64,000 nucleotides of DNA from DATJLY01 sp963773665 (lineage in GTDB: Bacteria; Pseudomonadota; Alphaproteobacteria; ATCC43930; CGMCC-115725), in the NCBI GenBank assembly GCA_963773665.1, contig CAVZBZ010000004.1, positions 62,001-126,000 on the forward strand, given 5' to 3'. A model generated the notes under the pieces. It made no database searches, had not been told where the DNA came from, and was given only the letters and a program-made list of their open reading frames with translations. How positions within the stretch are numbered: the first letter of the stretch is position 1; each line of letters opens with the position of its first letter. The position numbers were made by a program, and so were the translations under genes. Below are positions 1 through 7,635 of the stretch, piece after piece.

Positions 1-1
1 C

Positions 2-316
2 TTCAAGGTGGCCTTAGATCTTTGCGTCGTGACCTTCCTCGATCGCTTTGCAACCAAGCCGATTTACGTATTCGGTGCGTTTGGGCTGTTCGGTATGGCA
101 GTTGGCGTCCTGTGCCTGTTGATGGCCGTTTATTGGAGAATCGTTGACAACATATCTCTAATTCAGACACCGATGCCACTGCTCGCTGTGATGACTTTTA
201 CCCTTGGCCTCGTCAGCATCCTTATGGGACTCCTTGCCGAATTGATCATGCGAACCTGGTTCGAGTCACAGAACAAGACGGTCTATCTCCTCAAGAATTT
301 CGTGAACTTCGAGTAG
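2..316 (+). CDS. Glycosyltransferase family 2, C-terminal membrane part (cut by window edge)
   Basis: The frame is open from the left edge, so only the last 105 or so residues are present and the catalytic GT-A domain lies outside. What remains is a short amphipathic lead (LDLCVVTFLDRFATKPIYV) and two strongly hydrophobic helices followed by a polar tail. This layout matches the membrane anchor of DPM1/ArnC-like glycosyltransferases, where a 'D..T.KFL.R....P...FG' stretch precedes paired helices. Such enzymes transfer sugars to polyprenyl phosphate or lipid-linked glycans. It ends 6 bp before asnB, so the two are likely co-transcribed. The family call rests on this tail only. Confidence 0.7.
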   Translation, partial: FKVALDLCVVTFLDRFATKPIYVFGAFGLFGMAVGVLCLLMAVYWRIVDNISLIQTPMPLLAVMTFTLGLVSILMGLLAELIMRTWFESQNKTVYLLKNFVNFE

Positions 317-322
317 CGTCGC

Positions 323-2194
323 ATGTGCGGGATTGCCGGCTTTGTCGGACACGGCGATCAGGGAGATCTGCACGCTATGACCGGCGCGATGGCACATCGC
401 GGGCCCGATGGCGAAGGATTCCATATTGACGAGAAGCAGCAAGTTTTCCTGGGGCATAGGAGACTGGCCATCGTCGATGTCGCCGACGGCGCGCAACCGA
501 TGTGGAACGAGGACAAGACGATCTGTGTCATCTTCAATGGCGAGATTTATAACCATCTCGATTTGCGTCGGGAACTGATCGCAAGGGGACACCGCTTCGC
601 GACGGACCACTCTGATACAGAGGTGCTAGTGCATGGCTATGAAGAGTGGGGAGAGAGGCTGCCGGAACGATTGAATGGGATGTTTGCCTTCGCGATCTAT
701 GACTCTCCCGCGCGTCGTCTGTTCCTCGCGCGCGACCGATTTGGCGAGAAGCCGCTCTACTATGCATGTTGCAAGGACACCTTTTTCTTCGCTTCGGAGC
801 TGACAGTTCTCACGCAGCATCGGCATTTTCGCGCAGAGATCGACCGGCGGGCGTTGCAGAAATTCTTCGCTCACGGATTCATTCCCTCTCCCAATGCGTT
901 ATTTCGGAATACCTATAAGCTCCCGGCAGGGAGCACGGCGACATATTCTCTTGCATCTGGCTCGTTGCAGGTCTCGCGCTATTGGAGGTTCGTGATCGAC
1001 CCTTCACCGACGCGTGCGCGAGAGGAAGATCTGGTCGATGAATTGCGATTTTTGTTGGAACAAGCGGTCCAACGGCGCTTAATGAGCGATGTGCCGCTCG
1101 GGATTTTTCTCAGCGGCGGCATTGACTCGAGCGCCGTGCTCGCGGCGGCCGTGCAACGAATTCCCGCCGGATCCATCCAAACCTTTTCGATTGGCTTCTC
1201 AGAGAAAAGCTACGATGAAACGCCATACGCCCGTACCGTGGCGCGGGCGCTTGGAAGCGATCACCATGAGCAGCAACTGACGCTCGGTTTGGCGCAGCAG
1301 ATCGCGGGATCGGTCCTCTCGCGCCTTGACGAACCACTCGGCGACCCGTCGATGCTGGCCACGTATCTTCTCGCTCGCTTTACGCGCGAACACGTGAAGG
1401 TTGCGCTTGGCGGCGATGGCGGAGACGAATTGTTCGCGGGATACGATCCATTTGCAGCGCTGAAGCTTGCGCGACTTTACCAAAGCACTGTTCCGCAGTG
1501 GGTGCACCGATTGATTCGGCGGGGAGCTGAGCTTCTGCCCGTGTCTTCGCGCAATATGGCCTTCGACTTTAAGCTGCGTCGGGCCTTAGCGGAAGTTGGG
1601 GCGCTGCCTGAACTATGGAACCCGATGTGGATGGCGCCTCTCGCGCCGGAGGCGATTGCTGAACTCTTCGGCGAGCCCTGCGACCCGGAAGACCTTTATA
1701 GCGAAGCGATTGCCATTTGGAACTGCTCTGAGAGTCCTCATCTCGTAGATAGAACGCTCGAGTTCTTCACCAATTTATACCTCCCTGATGACATATTGGC
1801 GAAGGTGGACCGAGCAACGATGATGCAATCGCTCGAGGCGCGGGCACCTTTCCTTGACAATGACCTCGTCGAATTTGCGCGACGCCTGCCGCACGGTCTG
1901 AAATACCGCTTTGGCACACGCAAATACATCCTCAAGAGGGCGTTGCAGGGCCTCATTCCGAAAGCTATCCTCAATCGTCCGAAGAAGGGATTTGGGCTTC
2001 CAATCGTTACGTGGATGCGTCACTTCGCCCCGGTCGATGGTGGTCAAATTGCGATAGCTGCAGATATCGACGTGGCTCGTGCGCTTAGCCGCTGGCGGGA
2101 TCATTCCGCGGGCACGGCTGATCACCGACAGTTTCTTTGGTGTTGGTACGCGCTGCATCACTTTGGTGCAATGCAATTCACTGCTTCTGTTTAG
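323..2194 (+). CDS. asnB: Asparagine synthetase (glutamine-hydrolysing), EPS-locus type
   Basis: A 623-residue class II amidotransferase plus synthetase. The N-terminus reads MCGIAGFVG, so Cys2 is available as the glutaminase nucleophile. The glutaminase domain covers about residues 1-200, with the NGEIYN and DRFGEKPLYY motifs. The ATP-pyrophosphatase domain carries the PP-loop SGGIDSSA near residue 264 and LGGDGGDELFAGY near residue 370. Length and motifs fit AsnB. Copies inside exopolysaccharide loci are commonly thought to amidate sugar acids or related substrates rather than supply asparagine, which is inference here. The start is fixed by the need for Met-Cys. It follows the glycosyltransferase by 6 bp and precedes a small membrane protein. 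Confidence 0.93.
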   Translation: MCGIAGFVGHGDQGDLHAMTGAMAHRGPDGEGFHIDEKQQVFLGHRRLAIVDVADGAQPMWNEDKTICVIFNGEIYNHLDLRRELIARGHRFATDHSDTEVLVHGYEEWGERLPERLNGMFAFAIYDSPARRLFLARDRFGEKPLYYACCKDTFFFASELTVLTQHRHFRAEIDRRALQKFFAHGFIPSPNALFRNTYKLPAGSTATYSLASGSLQVSRYWRFVIDPSPTRAREEDLVDELRFLLEQAVQRRLMSDVPLGIFLSGGIDSSAVLAAAVQRIPAGSIQTFSIGFSEKSYDETPYARTVARALGSDHHEQQLTLGLAQQIAGSVLSRLDEPLGDPSMLATYLLARFTREHVKVALGGDGGDELFAGYDPFAALKLARLYQSTVPQWVHRLIRRGAELLPVSSRNMAFDFKLRRALAEVGALPELWNPMWMAPLAPEAIAELFGEPCDPEDLYSEAIAIWNCSESPHLVDRTLEFFTNLYLPDDILAKVDRATMMQSLEARAPFLDNDLVEFARRLPHGLKYRFGTRKYILKRALQGLIPKAILNRPKKGFGLPIVTWMRHFAPVDGGQIAIAADIDVARALSRWRDHSAGTADHRQFLWCWYALHHFGAMQFTASV

Positions 2195-2246
2195 AGCTGC
2201 CCCGAGACCGCATTAGGGTGCTGGATCTACTTGACGCGGAGCATCT

Positions 2247-2672
2247 ATGAAAATTGTACTCTTGTTCACCGCAATGATCACATGCACCGTAATCGGGAAT
2301 CTCCTGCTGAAGTTAGGAGCAGATAGCGGTAATCGAATGATGTTTGGACTGCTTTCTATCAAGAGTGTGATCGGATTGTTGTTTTTTGGAGCATCAGTTG
2401 TCATATACGCTTGGGTGTTGCAAAACGTCGCACTCAATATTGCTCAATCATTTGCCGCGTGCCAGTTCATCGCCGTGATCCTTGCTTCGTCATGGATCTT
2501 GTCAGAGCCGATCTCCCTCTATCGATGGATCGGCATCGGGCTAATCTCGGCGGGAATTCTCGTGGTCGGGGCGACCTACGTCGGAAAATGGTCCGATACA
2601 GGCGGCTCTGTTGCGCTCGTGCCTGAAACCGCCCTTCATCCTGCATCGCTAATGGCCGATCGGCCGGAATAG
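2247..2672 (+). CDS. Small four-helix EamA/SMR-like membrane protein
   Basis: A 141-residue protein with four predicted membrane helices, at about residues 2-22, 32-55, 66-88 and 92-112, and a polar C-terminal tail. Size and helix pattern resemble half-EamA/SMR transporters such as the ArnE/ArnF pair that flips aminoarabinose-lipid. The final 'SEPISLYRWIGIGLISAGIL' helix pair is typical of the fold. In this position, after a polyprenyl-type glycosyltransferase and asnB, a role in moving a lipid-linked sugar across the inner membrane is plausible. The substrate is not shown by the sequence. It converges on the downstream methyltransferase, 10 bp away. Confidence 0.7.
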   Translation: MKIVLLFTAMITCTVIGNLLLKLGADSGNRMMFGLLSIKSVIGLLFFGASVVIYAWVLQNVALNIAQSFAACQFIAVILASSWILSEPISLYRWIGIGLISAGILVVGATYVGKWSDTGGSVALVPETALHPASLMADRPE

Positions 2673-2682
2673 GTCATTCGAT

Positions 2683-3489
2683 CTATCCGGGCTTTCTTCC
2701 AATGACAGTCCATGAGATCTCATTTACCCAACGCGTTTCAACGTCCTCGAGCCCGGCATCGAGGAGCAGACGAGTCGCCTCTTCCTTCGGATAATAACGA
2801 GCGATCCGGGGCAGCATCTGGTCAAAAACGATCGCGCGTATGTGCTGAAACGAAAGTCGCCGCAGAAGCCGAAAATACTCGATCCTCTGCAGACCCATGC
2901 GAAGCAACAGCCAGATTGCCGCGGTCGGTACGACTGACAAAGCATGCACGCCGCTGAGAGGCAATCGACTGAAAAGCGTTTTGCGAAGCGGGTCAGCAAA
3001 CCTGACAATCCATTCGTTATTTTCGTACCCATAGACCCAAATGAGCACTTTGCCCCCTGGTCGAACAGCGTGAACCATCCGATGGATTGCCCGTTCCGGA
3101 AATTCAAGATGGTGAATAACGCCGATGGAGAACGCTATATCAAACTCATCCTGTTCCGCTAGATCGTACACGCTTTGGTTCCTCACTTCGACGTGAGGAA
3201 ACTCGCGTAGGTTGCGGCGCGCCGCCGCTAGCGTGCGCTCGTCGACATCAATGGCCACAACTCCAGCTGCACCATACTTCATCGGCCAGAGGCTATTACG
3301 GCCAATGCCGCAGCCAACGTCGAGAAACCGTAAGCCCCGCCAAGTATCGGGATCGAGCGGAGCGGTCCAACGACGAAACTGCTGTTCGTGTTCAGGCAGA
3401 ACGCTGGAATAGCGATTCCATGAATATCCAAATCGCTCCGCCGAACCGGCAGAAAGGTCACGATCAGCGAACGAGGGTGATTGCGCCAT
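2683..3489 (-). CDS. Class I SAM-dependent methyltransferase
   Basis: A 268-residue methyltransferase. The SAM-binding loop reads LDVGCGIGRN (motif I), followed by the acidic end of strand 2 (VAIDVD) and the post-loop FSIGVIHHLE. The C-terminal half carries a hydrophobic segment (VHALSVVPTAAIWLLLRMGL) that may sit against the membrane. I chose the ATG at 3489 rather than an upstream in-frame start because an AGGA ribosome-binding site lies about 7 bp before it. The target is probably a glycan or glycolipid intermediate of the locus. It diverges from the next methyltransferase across an AT-rich gap holding a palindrome. Confidence 0.85.
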   Translation of the reverse strand: MAQSPSFADRDLSAGSAERFGYSWNRYSSVLPEHEQQFRRWTAPLDPDTWRGLRFLDVGCGIGRNSLWPMKYGAAGVVAIDVDERTLAAARRNLREFPHVEVRNQSVYDLAEQDEFDIAFSIGVIHHLEFPERAIHRMVHAVRPGGKVLIWVYGYENNEWIVRFADPLRKTLFSRLPLSGVHALSVVPTAAIWLLLRMGLQRIEYFRLLRRLSFQHIRAIVFDQMLPRIARYYPKEEATRLLLDAGLEDVETRWVNEISWTVIGRKPG

Positions 3490-3565
3490 TAAAAGTCCTA
3501 GCGAGCGCACGGATGGCATGCGCGACAATGCGCAAGATTAAGCGTAGCGGAATCGCAAACTTTGA

Positions 3566-3582
3566 AATGATAGTATATCATT
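3566..3582. promoter_or_regulatory. AT-rich palindrome, possible operator
   Basis: A perfect 7-bp inverted repeat with a 3-bp spacer (AATGATA-GTA-TATCATT) in the 179-bp gap between two divergent methyltransferase genes. Its size and AT content suit a dimeric regulator site. No regulator can be assigned. Confidence 0.35.
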
Positions 3583-3668
3583 GTGCGGCTGTCAAAATCA
3601 TCTAAGCGCGCTTTGGAATTTCGAGCACGCCATGGCATCAAAAATTTACGAGTCACTCGTTACAGCGC

Positions 3669-4445
3669 ATGAGCAAAAGGGATATGGCCGTATCGAAATA
3701 TCGGTATGACGACACCTTTATGAGGCTTGCAAACCAGGCCCGCACCTCCGCGGAGGTCATAGTGCGCCTCATGCAGGAGGTTGTCCCGATTGCGAGCGTG
3801 GCCGACTTCGGATGTGCGCTCGGCACTTGGTTATCAGTCTGGCAGTCCGCGGGCGTAACCGACATCGTCGGCGTTGATGGCGATTATATACGCACGGAAA
3901 ACCTGCTAATTCCCCCGCAATGTTTCCAACCCCGTGATCTCTCGAACCCCATCCATCTCGGACGACGTTTCGACTTAGTGGAAAGCATGGAAGTCGCGGA
4001 GCACCTGCCTGAGAACGCCGCAGAGGGATTCGTCGCGAGCCTCGTACGCCATGCAGACATCGTCCTCTTCTCAGCCGCGCCGCCGGGCCAAGGCGGCGAG
4101 CATCATGTCAACGAGCGGCCTTACGAATATTGGCGAGAGCTTTTTGTACGGCAGGGCTATCGCATGTTTGACTGGATCAGACCGCAAATACGCCATTCGG
4201 CGGCAGTCCAATTTTGGTACCGCTATAATCTCTTTCTTTTTGTCGCGGATGCGAAGGTGCCGTTGCTGCCGGACATCGTCAAGCGGTCCGAGATTCGGTT
4301 TGAACGTCCTGTGCCGGATATTTCGCCCTGGTCATTTAGGATGAGGAAGCAAATCGTCCGTCACATCCCTCAGCGCATACAGAACAAACTCAGCCAGATG
4401 ATGTCTCGCCGCGCCTCGTCTGAACGAGCCCACCTCAACAAATGA
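3669..4445 (+). CDS. Class I SAM-dependent methyltransferase, glycan-locus type
   Basis: A 258-residue protein with a degenerate SAM motif I (VADFGCALGTWL), an acidic second strand (IVGVDGDYI) and a later VESMEVAEHLPE that matches motif IV of the Methyltransf_23/FkbM-like group found in exopolysaccharide loci. The basic C-terminus (MRKQIVRHIPQRIQNK) is not part of the fold and may bind membrane or nucleic acid. The first ATG is used; ATG at 3684 is a possible alternative. IS66 is inserted 75 bp downstream and does not break the gene. The methylated sugar or lipid is unknown. Confidence 0.8.
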   Translation: MSKRDMAVSKYRYDDTFMRLANQARTSAEVIVRLMQEVVPIASVADFGCALGTWLSVWQSAGVTDIVGVDGDYIRTENLLIPPQCFQPRDLSNPIHLGRRFDLVESMEVAEHLPENAAEGFVASLVRHADIVLFSAAPPGQGGEHHVNERPYEYWRELFVRQGYRMFDWIRPQIRHSAAVQFWYRYNLFLFVADAKVPLLPDIVKRSEIRFERPVPDISPWSFRMRKQIVRHIPQRIQNKLSQMMSRRASSERAHLNK

Positions 4446-4512
4446 TCCTCATTGCCCGGATGATTGGTGGCCGTGTCGCGCGGTACCCATTCGAGCGGCC
4501 GAACGCTATCTG

Positions 4513-4520
4513 GGATCAGA
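4513..4520 (+). repeat. Target-site duplication, left copy (IS66)
   Basis: GGATCAGA directly abuts the left inverted repeat of the IS66 element. It is repeated exactly at 7599-7606 beyond the right end. Eight bp is the size expected for IS66-family insertion. Confidence 0.95.
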
Positions 4521-4543
4521 GTAACCGCTCGGTGAAGGCGCCT
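4521..4543 (+). repeat. IS66 left inverted repeat
   Basis: A 23-bp terminal repeat that pairs with 7576-7598, differing at one base (sixth position, C against G). The stop codon of the passenger gene overlaps its inner end. Confidence 0.93.
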
Positions 4544-5154
4544 CAAGATTTGCTTCTGCTTTTGGCATAGGCGGCCTTGCCGTCGTGGTGGCGCTTGGCG
4601 ATTACACCGAGGCGCAGGCGGACATTGATTAGGTCCATGTCGTCGGCGTCGTATGGGCCTCCATACCACTCGATCATTCTCTGGTGCTCGGAATGCCGCG
4701 GATTGACGATGGCCTCGATGAAGTCAAAGAACCCGGGGAAGCCGCCCACATCCTCGGGCGGCCCACGGCGGGCGCCACCGAGGAAGCGGGGATACTCAGT
4801 CGCGGGATCAGCGTTGGCGACGGCCTCGATCGCGATGGCGTGTTCCCAGTTGTCGCCGAAGTCGTAGATGTAATCGAAGCGGTCGATGCCCTTGGACACC
4901 AAGGCCGCAAGTTTTACCGCCTTGGCTTGCAGCACCTTGCGCTCGTCACCCCATTCGGGGCTTGGGACACCGTAGCGCCTCTCGCCGATCCGGAACTCGA
5001 AGAGATGGTCGTCATGCCAGCCGAAGACGGCTTGGATGATGTCGTGCAGGCCCTTCAAGTGCATGCCGAGCGGCACCTCGACCTGGCGCCAGATCTCGGG
5101 CTCGATGTCCTTCAGCGCGATGCGGATGCGGGCGATCTTCTCGGGGCTGCTCAT
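4543..5154 (-). CDS. Plasmid pRiA4b ORF-3 family protein (IS66 passenger)
   Basis: A 203-residue protein of the pRiA4b ORF-3 family (PF07929). The opening IRIALKDIEPEIWRQVEVPLG, the segment LHDIIQAVFGWHDDHLFEF and a later YDFGDNWEHAIAIE are the family's hallmarks. Biochemical function is unknown for the family. It lies wholly inside the IS66 element: the start overlaps the tnpC stop (ATGA, 4 bp), so it is translationally coupled, and the stop touches the left inverted repeat. This arrangement points to a passenger carried by the transposon rather than a chromosomal gene. The C-terminus is short and basic. Confidence 0.9.
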   Translation of the reverse strand: MSSPEKIARIRIALKDIEPEIWRQVEVPLGMHLKGLHDIIQAVFGWHDDHLFEFRIGERRYGVPSPEWGDERKVLQAKAVKLAALVSKGIDRFDYIYDFGDNWEHAIAIEAVANADPATEYPRFLGGARRGPPEDVGGFPGFFDFIEAIVNPRHSEHQRMIEWYGGPYDADDMDLINVRLRLGVIAKRHHDGKAAYAKSRSKS

Positions 5155-6710
5155 GCCGCCAGAGTGGCAGGCAGCGGCGCCCAGTTCCAGGGCAGCAGGT
5201 CGGCGATGCGCTTTGCGGGATGAGTTGGCAGGCGCGCGAGCACGTCGGTGAGGTAGGCCTGAGGATCGAGGCCGTTGAGCTTTGCGCTCTCGATGAGTGA
5301 GTACATGGCGGCGGCCCTTGCGCCGCCGCGGTCCGATCCGGCGAAGAGCCAGTTCTTGCGGCCGATGGCGACACCGCGCAGCGCGCGTTCAGCTGCGTTG
5401 TTGTCGAGCGCCAGGCGACCATCGTCGAAGCACCGGACGAGCCCGCTCCATCGCGAGCGCATGTACCGGAAGGCTGCTGCCAGTTCGGACTTGCCGGAGA
5501 GCCTCGGCAGCGTGGCCTCAGCCCAGCTCTTCAAGGCATCGGCGATGGGTACTGCTCCGGCTTGCCGTCGTCGTCGACGTTCATCGGCGGGCATGCCATT
5601 GAGGACCTCATCGAGGGCGTAAAGGGCACCGATACGGTCCAGGGCCTCCTTGGCGATCGGAGATCCGTTGGCGGGATAGACATCGAAGAACTTCCGTCGG
5701 ACATGGGCCCAGCATGCGGCCTCAGTGACCCGCCCGGACTCGAACAGGCCGTTGAAGCCGGCATAGCCATCGGCATGGAGGACGCCGACGAAGTCCTTCA
5801 GATGCTCGCGTGGCCGCTCGCCCTTGCGGTCAGGGGAATAGAAGAACACCGCCGCCGGAGGTCGCGCCCCCGCAAACGGTCGCTCGTCGCGGACATACGT
5901 CCATAACCGGCCCGTCTTCGTTTTGCCGGCGCCGGGCGCGAGGACCGGGACCGGCGTATCATCGGCATGGAGCGTGTCGGAGCCGAACAGGTCGGCAGCG
6001 AGGGTATCGGTCAACGGCTTGAGCGCTGTCGCCGTGGCGCCGACCCAGCCGGACAGGGTCGAGGTCTCAAGGCCGACGCCGTCTCGCGCAAAAATCTCGG
6101 CTTGGCGATAGAGCGGCAGATGGTCGTCGTACTTCGAGACGACGATGTGAGCGAGCAGGCCGGCGCCGGCGCGACCGCGGGCGATTGCATGGTCGGGAGC
6201 CGGCGCCTCGACCACCGTGTCGCAGGCACGGCAGGAGAACTTCTCGCGGATATGGCGGACCACCTTGAAGCGCCCTGGCATGTAATCGAGCGTCTCGGTG
6301 ACATCCTCGCCGATCTTGCGCAGGGCACCGCCGCAAGCCGGGCAGGCGCAAGCGGCGGGATGAACAACCTCCTCTCGGGGAAGATGGTCTGGAAGCGGTC
6401 GGCGTGCCGGCTTGCGCGCTTCGAGCGCCTGCTCGATCAGCGCGACGATGGCTGGTGAACGGGCAGCCGTTTGCTGCGCTTCGTCCTCCTCCAACGTCTC
6501 GATCGCAAGCTCGAGCTGAGCGACGACCGGCCCCAGCTTCTCCGACGGGCGGCCGAAGCGAGCCCGTTTCAGCCGTGCCAGCTCGAAGCGAAGCTTTTCG
6601 ATCTCGACCCGCGCGGCGACCGCCTCCTCAACCATCGTCGCAATGATGCGCTTGAGCGCATTGACATCGGCGGGAAGGTCGTCGGGCGTGTTCGTCACGC
6701 CCGGAATCAA
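5151..6710 (-). CDS. tnpC: IS66 family transposase TnpC
   Basis: A 519-residue DDE transposase. In order it has an N-terminal coiled coil (about residues 20-60, ending in LKRARFGRPSEKL), a zinc-binding region with CACPACGG and a second Cys pair (about 115-165), and the catalytic core with Asp in LHADDTPVP and in VLHADGYAGF. The Glu follows in DNNAAERALRGVAIGRKNW, and the C-terminal domain ends the protein. The frame is intact. The likely start is TTG at 6710 or the in-frame GTG at 6698. It needs TnpA and TnpB partners, and both upstream copies here are broken. Confidence 0.95.
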   Translation of the reverse strand: MIPGVTNTPDDLPADVNALKRIIATMVEEAVAARVEIEKLRFELARLKRARFGRPSEKLGPVVAQLELAIETLEEDEAQQTAARSPAIVALIEQALEARKPARRPLPDHLPREEVVHPAACACPACGGALRKIGEDVTETLDYMPGRFKVVRHIREKFSCRACDTVVEAPAPDHAIARGRAGAGLLAHIVVSKYDDHLPLYRQAEIFARDGVGLETSTLSGWVGATATALKPLTDTLAADLFGSDTLHADDTPVPVLAPGAGKTKTGRLWTYVRDERPFAGARPPAAVFFYSPDRKGERPREHLKDFVGVLHADGYAGFNGLFESGRVTEAACWAHVRRKFFDVYPANGSPIAKEALDRIGALYALDEVLNGMPADERRRRRQAGAVPIADALKSWAEATLPRLSGKSELAAAFRYMRSRWSGLVRCFDDGRLALDNNAAERALRGVAIGRKNWLFAGSDRGGARAAAMYSLIESAKLNGLDPQAYLTDVLARLPTHPAKRIADLLPWNWAPLPATLAA

Positions 6711-6769
6711 AGAACATTTGGCGGCCCGATGAGGAGAGCAACCTCATGGGCCGAGTCATTCTGTCGCAG

Positions 6770-7119
6770 CTATCCCGCCATCTCCGGTCGCCAGGTTCTA
6801 AGCGGCATGCGCCAGTCGATCCCTTCGAGCAGCATGCCGAGCTTGGGCTGGTGTGATCGTCACTTTCCCATCCGCCGGCGACGGCCATACGAAGCGCCCC
6901 TTCTCCAGCCGCTTGGCAAGGAGGCACAGCCCCTGGCCATCGAACCACAGGACCTTGATCAGGTCCCCCCCGCCGGCCACGGAAGACGAAGAGGTGACCG
7001 CAGAAGGGATCGTCTGCCAGAACCTGCTGCACCTGCATGGCCAATCCGTCGAATCCCTTGCGCATGTCGGTCCGCCCGACTGCAAGCCAGATCCGTGCCC
7101 CGGCTGGCACGCCGATCAT
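6770..7119 (-). pseudogene. tnpB: IS66 TnpB (Orf2), two frameshifts
   Basis: The reading begins MIGVPAGARIWLAVGRTDMR, the conserved start of IS66 TnpB, then runs through VFRGRRG. It continues in a second frame as DLIKVLWFDGQGLCLLAKRL and VTITPAQ, and in a third frame as GMLLEGIDWRMPLRTWRP before a stop at 6770. The first shift lies in a run of seven Cs (6965-6971) where six would keep frame. The second is one extra base near 6843. Corrected length is about 116 residues, normal for TnpB. The start overlaps the tnpA stop by 4 bp. Either the copy is dead or the homopolymer call is wrong; two independent shifts favour decay. Confidence 0.88.
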
Positions 7120-7509
7120 CGTGGCTCCAGGGCATCGAGCATCCGACGCAAAGCCGCAGTATCGACATCGGGTCCGACCACAACACGACGGCCTCGGCCG
7201 AGAATAATCTCGATCCGGCCGCTCGAACTTGTCGTCTTGAGACCATCAGGAGGAGGCAGCCGCGGCGGATGCTCCGGCGGTTCCTCGACCACGACCGGCG
7301 CGAATCCCGCCTTGCCCCGCACAGAAGCGCGACCGCGAGCGTCATCATGCAACGCCCGACGCCAACCGAAGACCTGGCCAGGGTGCAGACCCGTGCCGCT
7401 TCGCCACAGAGCTGACGCTCGCATCCAGCCCAAACGTCTCAACAATGATCCGGCGCTTGTCCTCGTCACTCCAGCGCCGCCGCCGCTCGACCGTGATGAT
7501 CTCCGCCAC
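7116..7509 (-). pseudogene. tnpA: IS66 TnpA (Orf1), frameshifted
   Basis: Starting at GTG 7509 the frame reads VAEIITVERRRRWSDEDKRR and VSSVAKRHG, the helix-turn-helix start of IS66 TnpA (IS3-OrfA-like fold). One extra base at about 7389 then breaks it. The continuation LHPGQVFGWRRALHDDA and the tail VDTAALRRMLDAL lie in another frame and end at 7116. With the base removed, the product would be about 130 residues, a usual TnpA length. TnpA recognises DNA in the transposase complex. Confidence 0.87.
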
Positions 7510-7575
7510 TGACAACTCCTAGAAGTCCGACTAGGCGCACTTCTAGAACCAAGACCATCACCAGCCACCAACGCA

Positions 7576-7598
7576 AGGCGCCTTCACCGAGCCGTTAC
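7576..7598 (-). repeat. IS66 right inverted repeat
   Basis: Inverted copy of the left end with one mismatch. It is followed immediately by the second GGATCAGA duplication. Confidence 0.93.
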
Positions 7599-7606
7599 GG
7601 ATCAGA
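7599..7606 (+). repeat. Target-site duplication, right copy (IS66)
   Basis: Exact copy of 4513-4520. It lies 30 bp downstream of the stop of the secreted beta-helix gene, so that gene escaped disruption. Confidence 0.95.
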
Positions 7607-7635
7607 AACATCCAGCTAGGCTAATGCGGCGTCAG

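Larger units (their letters stand above)
4521..7598 (-). mobile_element. IS66-family insertion sequence with passenger gene
   Basis: A 3,078-bp element. Its ends are 23-bp inverted repeats starting GTAACSGCTCGGTGAAGG with one mismatch (4521-4543 and 7576-7598), flanked by perfect 8-bp direct repeats. Inside, on the minus strand, are tnpA, tnpB, tnpC and a pRiA4b ORF-3-like passenger in that order. The exact duplication implies a fairly recent insertion, yet tnpA and tnpB carry three single-base insertions while tnpC and the passenger are open. The element inserted between a methyltransferase gene and a secreted-protein operon. Confidence 0.95.
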
